Positions 44,277 through 52,023 of a stretch of DNA of 64,000 nucleotides are shown piece after piece. Source of the DNA: WTJH01 sp049598145 (lineage in GTDB: Bacteria > Bacteroidota > Bacteroidia > Flavobacteriales > Flavobacteriaceae); NCBI GenBank assembly GCA_049598145.1, contig JBMYNJ010000003.1:1-64000 (forward strand), given 5' to 3'. Within the stretch, counting starts at the first letter, position 1, and the number at the start of each line of letters is the position of its first letter. The translations under genes and the position numbers were made by a program. Under the pieces are notes generated by a model, which saw only the letters and a program-made list of their open reading frames with translations, had not been told where the DNA came from and ran no database searches.

Positions 44277-45347
44277 ATGAATACAAACTTTCCCGCCGGA
44301 GTTATTACCGGCACTCAAGTGCAAGAGGTATTTCAACTGGCTAAAGAAAAAGCTTTTGCATTGCCCGCAGTAAATGTTACTGGAAACAACACCATTAATG
44401 CCGTATTGGAAACGGCTGCAGAACTTAATAGTCCTGTCATTGTTCAATTTTCCAACGGAGGATCTCAATTCAATGCTGGAAAAGGTCTCTCAAACGAAAA
44501 CCAAAGTGCTGCAATCGCTGGAGGTATTGCTGGTGCACATCACGTACACCAACTCGCACAGGCCTATGGAGCCCGAGTAATTCTGCATACAGACCACTGT
44601 GCAAAAAATCTTTTACCTTGGATCGACGGACTTTTAGAGGCTTCTGAAGCGCATTTTAAAGCAACTGGAAAACCGCTTTACAGTTCACATATGATCGATC
44701 TTTCCGAAGAACCACTCGAAGAAAACATCGCCCTTTGTAAAACTTATTTGCAACGGATGGAAAAAATGGGAATGACACTCGAAATCGAATTGGGAATTAC
44801 CGGAGGAGAAGAAGACGGCGTGGATAATTCTGATGTAGACGTTTCTAAACTCTATACCCAGCCGGAAGAAGTGGCCTATGCCTTTGAAGAATTGCGACAA
44901 GTTTCGGATCAATTTACCGTAGCTGCTGCCTTTGGAAATGTACACGGAGTTTACAAACCCGGAAACGTAGTTTTAACTCCTAAAATTTTGAAAAATTCAC
45001 AAGAATTTATCGAGAAAAAATACAATTTAGAACACAATCCTGTCGACTTTGTTTTCCATGGGGGGTCTGGGTCTTCTTTAGAAGAAATTAGAGAGTCCAT
45101 TGGTTATGGAGTTATTAAAATGAACATCGATACCGATCTTCAATTTGCGTTCACTTCCGGAATTCGCGACTATATGCTCGACAAACAAGAGTATCTAAAA
45201 ACTCAAATTGGAAATCCTGAAGGGCCTGAAGTTCCCAATAAAAAGTTCTACGATCCCAGAAAGTGGCTACGTTTAGGTGAAGAGACATTTAAATCTCGAC
45301 TCAAACAAGCTTTTGAGGACCTCAACAACGTGGACACCTTAAACTAA
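44277..45347 (+). CDS. fbaA: Class II fructose-bisphosphate aldolase
   Basis: Zinc-dependent aldolase that cleaves or forms fructose 1,6-bisphosphate in glycolysis and gluconeogenesis. The 356-aa product begins MNTNFPAGVITGTQVQEVF. Metal and substrate sites are visible: VILHTDHCAKNLLPW, LEIELGITGGEEDGVDNSD, VHGVYKPGNVVLTPKIL and FVFHGGSGSSLEEI. The pattern is of the long class IIA type, like E. coli FbaA. The promoter box fixes the start. accD follows after 31 nt. Confidence 0.95.
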   Translation: MNTNFPAGVITGTQVQEVFQLAKEKAFALPAVNVTGNNTINAVLETAAELNSPVIVQFSNGGSQFNAGKGLSNENQSAAIAGGIAGAHHVHQLAQAYGARVILHTDHCAKNLLPWIDGLLEASEAHFKATGKPLYSSHMIDLSEEPLEENIALCKTYLQRMEKMGMTLEIELGITGGEEDGVDNSDVDVSKLYTQPEEVAYAFEELRQVSDQFTVAAAFGNVHGVYKPGNVVLTPKILKNSQEFIEKKYNLEHNPVDFVFHGGSGSSLEEIRESIGYGVIKMNIDTDLQFAFTSGIRDYMLDKQEYLKTQIGNPEGPEVPNKKFYDPRKWLRLGEETFKSRLKQAFEDLNNVDTLN

Positions 45348-45378
45348 ATTTTATACATTTAATTTAAAATTCATTTAA

Positions 45379-46233
45379 ATGTCTTGGTTTAAGCGAAGTG
45401 AAAAGGGGATTCAAACCCGAACAGAAGAAAAAAAAGACACCCCGATAGGACTATGGTATAAAACCCCAACCGGTAAAATTATTGAAACACAAGAATTAGC
45501 CGATAATTTTTATGTTTCTCCGGAAGACGACTATCACGTTCATATTGGGAGTCAGGAATATTTCCAAATTCTTTTTGACGAAAATCAATTCGAAGAATTA
45601 GATGCCTCCTTAGAGGCTAAAGATTTCCTGAAGTTTGAAGACACCAAAAAATACAAGGACCGTATTAAAGCTGCTCAAAAAAAATCGGGTTTAAAAGATG
45701 CCATCCGGGTAGCAGTGGGGCCCTCCAAAGGAAAAAATCTGGTGGTTGCCTGTATGGATTTTCAATTTATCGGGGGCTCGATGGGGTCTGTAGTTGGGGA
45801 AAAGATCGCTCGTGCGGTAGACTACTGTATTGCTCATAATCTTCCACTATTGATCATCTCAAAATCGGGAGGGGCGCGTATGATGGAATCGGCGACCTCC
45901 CTGGTGCAAATGGCCAAAACATCAGCCAAACTGAATGCCTTAAGCCAAGCCGGTTTGCCTTACATCTCTCTTTGTACCGATCCCACCACAGGAGGAACGA
46001 CAGCTTCATTCGCAATGCTTGGAGATATCAATATTGCCGAACCCAACGCCTTAATTGCTTTTGCAGGGCCTCGTGTCGTGCGTGACACGACGGGTAAAGA
46101 TCTTCCCGAAGGATTTCAGCGCAGTGAATTTTTGAAAGAAAAGGGGTTTTTAGACTTTATTGTCCATCGAAAAGAACTTAAAAATCAGATCAATTTGTAT
46201 TTGGATTTAATTCTAAATCAGGAGATTCGCTAA
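45379..46233 (+). CDS. accD: Acetyl-CoA carboxylase carboxyltransferase subunit beta, without zinc ligands
   Basis: Beta subunit of the carboxyltransferase making malonyl-CoA for fatty acid synthesis. The 284-aa protein has the crotonase-fold core: VACMDFQFIGGSMGSVVGEK, ISKSGGARMMES, SLCTDPTTGGTTASFAML and FAGPRVVRDTTGKDLPEGF. The N-terminal ribbon, which in E. coli carries four zinc-binding cysteines, is present in shape (GLWYKTPTGKI and FYVSPEDDYHV), but all four are replaced by Thr, Gly, Ser and Asp. Flavobacterial AccD proteins are known to me in this form. accA is not in the window. Confidence 0.95.
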   Translation: MSWFKRSEKGIQTRTEEKKDTPIGLWYKTPTGKIIETQELADNFYVSPEDDYHVHIGSQEYFQILFDENQFEELDASLEAKDFLKFEDTKKYKDRIKAAQKKSGLKDAIRVAVGPSKGKNLVVACMDFQFIGGSMGSVVGEKIARAVDYCIAHNLPLLIISKSGGARMMESATSLVQMAKTSAKLNALSQAGLPYISLCTDPTTGGTTASFAMLGDINIAEPNALIAFAGPRVVRDTTGKDLPEGFQRSEFLKEKGFLDFIVHRKELKNQINLYLDLILNQEIR

Positions 46234-46262
46234 TTCTTCCAACACACTCCAATTAATTTAGC

Positions 46263-46270
46263 TATCTTTG
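46263..46270 (+). promoter_or_regulatory. -7 promoter box of rpsO
   Basis: TATCTTTG matches the consensus exactly. It is followed by a short dyad (CACTC at 46274-46278, GAGTG at 46284-46288) near the transcript start, in a leader of about 40 nt before the rpsO ATG. Confidence 0.55.
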
Positions 46271-46317
46271 CCCCACTCTAAATGAGTGTACATAAAAATC
46301 ATTTTAATAATATTGGC

Positions 46318-46587
46318 ATGTATTTATCCAAAGAAGTAAAAGAAAAAATTTTTAAAAAACACGGGAAATCAGAAAAAGACACCGGAACCCCCGAAGGTCA
46401 AATTGCTTTGTTTTCCCACCGCATCGAACACTTATCCAACCACCTAAAATCCAATAAAAAGGACTTTAACACAGAACGCTCACTTGTGCGTTTGGTTGGG
46501 AAAAGACGTAATCTTTTAGATTATTTAAAAGCGAAAGATATTGAGCGCTACCGCGCCATTGTCAAAGAGCTAGGCTTACGCAAATAA
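46318..46587 (+). CDS. rpsO: 30S ribosomal protein uS15
   Basis: 16S rRNA-binding protein of the central domain, 89 aa from MYLSKEVKEKIFKKHGKSE. An in-frame ATG at 46282 would add 12 residues not found in the family, so 46318 is preferred. Conserved parts are DTGTPEGQIALFSHRIEHLS and LVRLVGKRRNLLDYL. pnp follows after 79 nt, the same gene pair as in many bacteria. Confidence 0.95.
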   Translation: MYLSKEVKEKIFKKHGKSEKDTGTPEGQIALFSHRIEHLSNHLKSNKKDFNTERSLVRLVGKRRNLLDYLKAKDIERYRAIVKELGLRK

Positions 46588-46666
46588 GAGCACTCTGGAA
46601 TATTGTTCCTGAACCCTTAAGTTTTTCATAGGTTGCCGCAACACACAACATTTAGGTTAACCCTTA

Positions 46667-48817
46667 ATGAAAAACATGACACTAAAATCATTTACACAAG
46701 AAATCCATCTTGAAGATGGTCGGACCATTACGCTTGAAACCGGCAAACTAGCTAAACAAGCAGACGGTTCAGTGGTTGTTCGTATGGGCGACTGTATGTT
46801 GTTGGCAACCGCAGTATCTGCCCGCCAAGCGTCGCCCGTAGACTTTTTACCCCTGACAGTAGACTACAGAGAAAAGTTTGCTGCGGCAGGGCGTTTCCCT
46901 GGAGGCTTCTTTAAACGAGAAGCGCGCCCCAGCAATGAAGAAATTTTAACCATGCGTTTGGTGGATCGAGTACTTCGTCCTCTATTCCCCAAAGATTATC
47001 ACGCAGAAACACAAATCATGTTACAGTTGATGTCTCATGACGAAAATGTGATGCCGGATGCATTGGCAGGTCTTGCTGCCTCTGCCGCTATCCAACTTTC
47101 TGATATTCCCTTCGAGACGCCGATCTCTGAAGCTCGTGTGGCAAGAGTAGATGGCCAATTGGTGATTAATCCAAGTAAAGCCCAATTGGAACTTTCTGAT
47201 ATCGATATCATGATTGGAGCAAGTGCCGATTCTGTGGCCATGGTCGAAGGAGAATTCGATGAGGTCTCAGAAGCAGAAATGGTGGAAGCCATAAAGTTTG
47301 GACATGAAGCTATTAAAAAACAGATTGAAGCCCAGGTGGCTTTAGCTCAGCAGGTAGGCGTTAAAGAAACACGCGAATACGAAGAAGAACGCAACGATGA
47401 GGAGCTGGAGACTAAAATCATGGATTTGGCCTATCAATCTTGCTACGATATTGCAAAATCTGCCAGTTCTAAAGGTGAACGCTCGGAAAAATTCAGTGCC
47501 CTTAAAGAAGAAATTAAAGAACCCTACAGCGAAGAAGAATTAGAAGAATTTGGAGACTTAATCTCTAAGTACTTTGGCAAAGCACAAAAGAAAGCGGTAC
47601 GCGATTTGGTCCTGCAAGAAGGAATTCGTTTGGACGGTCGTGCTACGGACGAAATTCGTCCGATCTGGTGTGAGGTCAATTATCTGCCCTCAACACATGG
47701 TTCAGCTATTTTTACTCGGGGGGAAACACAGGCTTTAGCCACAACCACCCTGGGAACTTCTCGTGAAGCCAATATTATCGACCTTCCTACCGAACAGGGG
47801 GAAGAGAATTTCTACCTCCATTACAACTTCCCTCCTTTCTCTACTGGAGAAGCCCGACCCCTACGCGGAACTTCACGGAGAGAGGTAGGTCATGGAAACT
47901 TGGCCCAACGCGCCCTTAAAAAGGTAATGCCTGATGACTGTCCTTACACAGTCCGTGTGGTTTCAGAGGTATTGGAATCCAACGGTTCCTCTTCTATGGC
48001 AACCGTATGTGCCGGAACGATGGCTTTAATGGACGCAGGAGTTCAAATTCATTCACCTGTTTCTGGGATTGCCATGGGACTTATCTCGGATGGAGATCAA
48101 TATGCCGTTTTATCCGATATCCTCGGCGATGAAGATCACTTAGGAGATATGGACTTTAAAGTCACCGGAACTGAAAACGGAATTACGGCATGCCAGATGG
48201 ATATTAAAATCAAAGGATTATCCTATGAGATTTTGATAGAAGCCTTAGAACAAGCCCGTACAGGTCGTTTACATATCCTCGAAAAGCTGGTGGAAACGAT
48301 CGATTCTCCGGCAGAGCAAGTGAAGCCACATGCGCCAAAGATGGTCAAAATCACCATCCCGAACGACTTTATCGGAGCCGTGATTGGACCTTCCGGAAAA
48401 GTCATTCAGGAAATGCAAAAAGAAACCGGTACGACTATAGTCATTGAAGAGGAGGGCGATGTAGGAGTCGTGGAGATCCTTGGCGTAGAACAGGAAATGA
48501 TCGACGCTGTGATTCAACGAATCGAAAATATCACTTTTGTTCCTCAGGTAGACGAAACCTATGAAGTTAAAGTGATCAAATTACTGGATTTCGGAGCGGT
48601 TGTGGAGTTTGTTCCTGGGAATGAAACCCTTTTACACATCTCTGAAATTGCATGGGAACGTATTGAAAAGGTCACGGATGTCATTAATCTAGGAGATACA
48701 GTTGAAGTAAAATATATGGGAATTGATCCCAAAACTCGCAAACAAAAAGTATCCCGAAAAGCACTTTTACCACGTCCGGAACGAAAAAATCGTCCGCAAA
48801 GACCAAAAAAGGAATAG
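46667..48817 (+). CDS. pnp: Polyribonucleotide nucleotidyltransferase (PNPase)
   Basis: 3'-5' phosphorolytic exoribonuclease of the RNA degradation machinery. The 716-aa protein has two RNase PH domains (VDYREKFAAAGRFPGGFFKR and EVNYLPSTHGSAIFTRGETQ, then VLESNGSSSMATVCAGTMAL) joined by a helical domain. A KH domain (IPNDFIGAVIGPSGKVIQEM, near residue 565) and an S1 domain (YEVKVIKLLDFGAVVEFVPG, near 630) follow. The tail is rich in Arg/Lys/Pro. ATG at 46676 is an alternative start. Confidence 0.97.
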   Translation: MKNMTLKSFTQEIHLEDGRTITLETGKLAKQADGSVVVRMGDCMLLATAVSARQASPVDFLPLTVDYREKFAAAGRFPGGFFKREARPSNEEILTMRLVDRVLRPLFPKDYHAETQIMLQLMSHDENVMPDALAGLAASAAIQLSDIPFETPISEARVARVDGQLVINPSKAQLELSDIDIMIGASADSVAMVEGEFDEVSEAEMVEAIKFGHEAIKKQIEAQVALAQQVGVKETREYEEERNDEELETKIMDLAYQSCYDIAKSASSKGERSEKFSALKEEIKEPYSEEELEEFGDLISKYFGKAQKKAVRDLVLQEGIRLDGRATDEIRPIWCEVNYLPSTHGSAIFTRGETQALATTTLGTSREANIIDLPTEQGEENFYLHYNFPPFSTGEARPLRGTSRREVGHGNLAQRALKKVMPDDCPYTVRVVSEVLESNGSSSMATVCAGTMALMDAGVQIHSPVSGIAMGLISDGDQYAVLSDILGDEDHLGDMDFKVTGTENGITACQMDIKIKGLSYEILIEALEQARTGRLHILEKLVETIDSPAEQVKPHAPKMVKITIPNDFIGAVIGPSGKVIQEMQKETGTTIVIEEEGDVGVVEILGVEQEMIDAVIQRIENITFVPQVDETYEVKVIKLLDFGAVVEFVPGNETLLHISEIAWERIEKVTDVINLGDTVEVKYMGIDPKTRKQKVSRKALLPRPERKNRPQRPKKE

Positions 48818-48867
48818 TTTTTGATAGAAATTGTGTTTCAACGGGACTGAAAATTATTTAATCGTAA

Positions 48868-49731
48868 ATGAGACAACTTAAAATTACCAAGCAGGTAACC
48901 AATCGGGAGACGGCCTCTCTTGATAAGTATCTGCAAGAAATTGGAAAAGTAGACTTAATTACTGCCGAAGAAGAGGTAGAATTGGCACAACGCATCAAAG
49001 CAGGAGATCAAATAGCCTTGGAAAAACTCACCAAAGCCAATCTCCGTTTTGTAGTATCGGTTGCCAAGCAATACCAAAATCAAGGATTAACGCTTCCGGA
49101 TTTGATTAATGAAGGAAATTTGGGCTTAATCAAGGCTGCTCAACGTTTTGATGAAACCCGTGGATTTAAGTTTATTTCCTACGCTGTTTGGTGGATTAGA
49201 CAATCCATTCTTCAAGCTCTTGCGGAGCAATCCCGTATTGTTCGCTTACCGCTGAATAAAATTGGTTCGATCAATAAGATCAATAAAACCTATGCCTACC
49301 TCGAGCAAGCGCACGAACGGGCCCCCTCTGCAGAGGAAATTGCCAAAGAACTGGACATGACGATCAATGATGTCAAAGAATCCTTAAAAAATTCAGGACG
49401 TCATTTATCAATGGATGCGCCTTTGGTAGAAGGGGAAGACTCTAACCTTTACGATGTATTGAATACAGAAGAGTCGCCAAATCCCGACAAAACACTCCTT
49501 CACGAGTCTTTGAGAACTGAAATCGAAAGAGCTTTAGAAACCCTCACGCCTCGAGAGGCCGATGTGGTGCGTTTATACTTTGGTTTGGCTAATCAGCACG
49601 CCATGACCTTAGAGGAAATTGGCGAAACCTTCGACCTGACTCGCGAACGCGTTCGTCAAATCAAAGAAAAAGCTATCCGACGGTTGAAGCACACGTCGCG
49701 AAGTAAAATCTTAAAAACCTATTTAGGATAA
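48868..49731 (+). CDS. rpoD: RNA polymerase primary sigma factor (RpoD/SigA, short Bacteroidota type)
   Basis: Housekeeping sigma factor, 287 aa, lacking region 1.1 as in other Bacteroidota. Region 1.2 has LDKYLQEIGKVDLITAEEEV. Region 2 has LTKANLRFVVSVAKQYQNQG and the DNA-melting part RGFKFISYAVWWIRQSILQA. Regions 3 and 4 include APSAEEIAKELDM and the helix-turn-helix MTLEEIGETFDLTRERVRQI. It should recognise the TTG/TAnnTTTG promoters seen throughout this window. It follows pnp by 50 nt and ends at a terminator. Confidence 0.96.
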   Translation: MRQLKITKQVTNRETASLDKYLQEIGKVDLITAEEEVELAQRIKAGDQIALEKLTKANLRFVVSVAKQYQNQGLTLPDLINEGNLGLIKAAQRFDETRGFKFISYAVWWIRQSILQALAEQSRIVRLPLNKIGSINKINKTYAYLEQAHERAPSAEEIAKELDMTINDVKESLKNSGRHLSMDAPLVEGEDSNLYDVLNTEESPNPDKTLLHESLRTEIERALETLTPREADVVRLYFGLANQHAMTLEEIGETFDLTRERVRQIKEKAIRRLKHTSRSKILKTYLG

Positions 49732-49734
49732 ACC

Positions 49735-49765
49735 ACAAAAAACAACCTCAGGGTTGTTTTTTTTT
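49735..49765 (+). terminator. Terminator after the sigma factor gene
   Basis: Stem AACAACC (49741-49747) with GGTTGTT (49752-49758), 4-nt loop, followed by a run of T residues. It lies just after the stop codon. Confidence 0.88.
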
Positions 49766-49776
49766 GATTGCATGTT

Positions 49777-50430
49777 ATGAACAGTCCAATTATAGCTCCC
49801 TCCCTTTTAGCCGCAGACTTCGGAAATCTTCAACGCGATTGTGAAATGGTCAACCAAAGTGCGGCCGATTGGTTTCACATCGATATCATGGATGGCGTTT
49901 TTGTACCTAATATTTCCTTTGGTATGCCCGTACTCAAAGCCATTCAACAACACGCAACCAAACCCCTAGATGTGCACCTTATGATTGTGGACCCCGATCG
50001 ATATACCGAAACCTTTGCGCAGCTTGGAGCCTCCATCCTAACGGTTCACTACGAAGCCTGTGCACACTTGCACCGCAGTCTTCAAAACATAAAATCCTTT
50101 GGGATGCAAGCCGGTGTGGCACTCAATCCCCATACCCCTGTTTCTCTCTTAGAAGATTTGCTTCCTGAAATAGATTTGGTGTGTTTAATGAGTGTAAATC
50201 CCGGGTTTGGAGGACAGTCTTTTATTGAACGGACCTATGCAAAAGTGGAACAATTAAGTGCAATGATCCTCCAACAAAACACCTCGACAAAAATTGAAAT
50301 TGATGGAGGGGTTAGCTCTGCAAACGCTGCTAAACTAATCGCCGCTGGAGCAGACGTTTTAGTTGCCGGAAGTTTTGTTTTTAGAAGTGAAGATCCCCTA
50401 ACAACGATCGAACAATTAAAACATATTTAG
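49777..50430 (+). CDS. rpe: Ribulose-phosphate 3-epimerase
   Basis: TIM-barrel enzyme interconverting ribulose 5-phosphate and xylulose 5-phosphate in the pentose phosphate pathway. The 217-aa product has the family motifs IIAPSLLAADFGNLQRDCEM, WFHIDIMDGVFVPNISFG, LDVHLMIVDPDRY, SVNPGFGGQSFIERTY, IEIDGGVS and ADVLVAGSFVF. The frame opens at a TTG three codons earlier (49768), but ATG at 49777 is the normal start. Confidence 0.96.
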   Translation: MNSPIIAPSLLAADFGNLQRDCEMVNQSAADWFHIDIMDGVFVPNISFGMPVLKAIQQHATKPLDVHLMIVDPDRYTETFAQLGASILTVHYEACAHLHRSLQNIKSFGMQAGVALNPHTPVSLLEDLLPEIDLVCLMSVNPGFGGQSFIERTYAKVEQLSAMILQQNTSTKIEIDGGVSSANAAKLIAAGADVLVAGSFVFRSEDPLTTIEQLKHI

Positions 50431-50445
50431 ATTTAATTATTCGAC

Positions 50446-50473
50446 CAAAAAAAAGAGGAGCTTAAAGCTCCCC
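50446..50473 (-). terminator. Terminator of the OmpA-family gene
   Basis: Six-base stem GGAGCT (50457-50462) with AGCTCC (50466-50471) and a three-base loop. On the minus strand it is followed by a long T run. It lies 22 nt after the OmpA-family stop. Confidence 0.8.
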
Positions 50474-50495
50474 TTCTTCCGTTTCGTTAAGGCAT

Positions 50496-51881
50496 TTATT
50501 TTTGTTTAAACTGTACGCGTCTGTTTTGCGCGCGCCCTTCAGCTGTTTCATCGTTTCCAATCGGATTGGCTTCTCCGAAGCTAACCACTTCTAAGCGTTC
50601 TGCAGGAACCCCCAGTTGAATGAGGTAATCCCGAACGGCTTGGGCACGTTGCTGTGAGAGTTTCATGTTATAGGCTTCATCGCCATCGGAGGAGGCATAT
50701 CCCTCAATGACAAGTATTCCGTTTGGATTTTCGTCTAAAAGAGCTTTGATTTTTTCAAGTGTTTGTCGAGGCTTTTTCCCCATGATCCGGGCACTTTGAG
50801 CTGGGAAGTTGATATTGTTTCCAAACTTGTTTAAAGTGCTCATAATTTCATCGGAAAGGGGTGGGCATCCTTGGTTTTCTTCCGTACCTGCTTCCTCTGG
50901 GCAATTGTCTTGCTCATCGGGTACTCCATCGCCATCGCCATCGGGCAATGGACACCCATTGTTGGAGGCTGGTCCTGCTTCTTCCGGACATTCGTCAATA
51001 CCATCGTGTACTTCATCTTCGTCACTATCGGGGCAACCACTCATTTCAGAAGCCCCAGGGACGTCTGGGCACAAATCATCCTTATCGGGAGTTCCGTCGC
51101 CATCAGCATCTGGACATCCTTTAAGCTCCACGGGGCCAGGTTCTTCAGGACAATCGTCCTCATTGTCAGGGATGGTATCTTCATCGGTATCCGGGCAACC
51201 TTCATATTCTTTTAAGCCGGGTAATTGTGGACATTTATCCTTTTCATCGACAATTCCATCTTTATCTGAATCTTTCGCCCCAAATAAATAGTTCATCCCA
51301 ACCGAATGATTGAAATGATCGACCCCAAATCGCTCATAAGGATTGTTATAAGTCGATTTAAGCGACAATCGAACTTTATCAGCCAATCGGATATCAAACC
51401 CGATCCCCCCGGTCATCATTTGTGAGGTATTTTTCGATAAGAGCACACTGGAATTTGTTTCTTGATCTAAACTGGCATACCCCCATCCCCCGTATAGATA
51501 AGGACTGATGGTCTTATCCTGAAGCGGAGCAAATTTTGCAAAAGCGTTTGCAGAGTAAAATGGAAATTCGACATTGTCCAGTCCATCCACCTTTTTAATG
51601 AGATTAACGGTCCCCTCTAATCCCAGAGATAGTCCCCCTTTGATCCGTCGTGAAAGACTTAAGGTAGGACCTCCAAGGTTCCAGTGGTCTCCTACATTCA
51701 AAAATCCTTCAAAAATTTCTCCTTGGGGCTGGATTTGTCGAGACCCTTTTTCCCCTGCACTAGAAACATCAATAACGGATGCTCCCACGGAAATTTGCCA
51801 GGGATAGGTAGAGTTTTGCGCTTGCATGGTGAAGCTGCAAAGTCCTAATACAATCAATGACTTAAGTAATGTATTTCTCAT
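50496..51881 (-). CDS. OmpA-family outer-membrane protein with TSP3 calcium-binding repeats
   Basis: Outer-membrane protein tying the membrane to peptidoglycan. The 461-aa product has a signal peptide (1-21, ending MQAQ), an N-terminal eight-stranded-type barrel (to about residue 195) and then thrombospondin type 3 repeats. These are about five Asp-rich units such as DKDGIVDEKDKCPQLPG and DADGDGTPDKDDLCPDVPG (about 205-335), likely binding calcium. The C-terminal OmpA domain has VIEGYASSDGDEAYNMKLSQ, QRAQAVRDYLIQLGV and the end ENRR-like QNRRVQFKQK. It is divergent from the GH65 gene. Confidence 0.93.
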   Translation of the reverse strand: MRNTLLKSLIVLGLCSFTMQAQNSTYPWQISVGASVIDVSSAGEKGSRQIQPQGEIFEGFLNVGDHWNLGGPTLSLSRRIKGGLSLGLEGTVNLIKKVDGLDNVEFPFYSANAFAKFAPLQDKTISPYLYGGWGYASLDQETNSSVLLSKNTSQMMTGGIGFDIRLADKVRLSLKSTYNNPYERFGVDHFNHSVGMNYLFGAKDSDKDGIVDEKDKCPQLPGLKEYEGCPDTDEDTIPDNEDDCPEEPGPVELKGCPDADGDGTPDKDDLCPDVPGASEMSGCPDSDEDEVHDGIDECPEEAGPASNNGCPLPDGDGDGVPDEQDNCPEEAGTEENQGCPPLSDEIMSTLNKFGNNINFPAQSARIMGKKPRQTLEKIKALLDENPNGILVIEGYASSDGDEAYNMKLSQQRAQAVRDYLIQLGVPAERLEVVSFGEANPIGNDETAEGRAQNRRVQFKQK

Positions 51882-51908
51882 ATTGTCGCTTTTGTGCTTA
51901 ATAATAAC

Positions 51909-51937
51909 TCAAATTACTCGGGTTTATTATATTGCAA
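51909..51937 (-). promoter_or_regulatory. Possible promoter of the OmpA-family gene
   Basis: The reverse strand shows TTG (51935-51937), an 18-nt spacer and TAATTTG (about 51910-51916), one base short of TAnnTTTG. This lies about 28 nt before the ATG. Confidence 0.45.
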
Positions 51938-52023
51938 ATTAATTTATTTATAACAGATACAGTAGAGTAATCCACGGACTTTCGATGAAATTAACAGAAT
52001 TTGACCTTATGAAATTTAAACCG

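Noticed and set aside
46282..46317. Twelve-residue extension of rpsO
   Set aside because: uS15 normally begins at MYLSKE; the upstream codons fall in the leader close to the transcript start.
50809..51291. Antisense frame of 160 codons rich in Ser/Pro/Gly opposite the OmpA-family gene
   Set aside because: It is the complement of the Asp-rich TSP3 repeats; its repetitive composition is a by-product of that coding.
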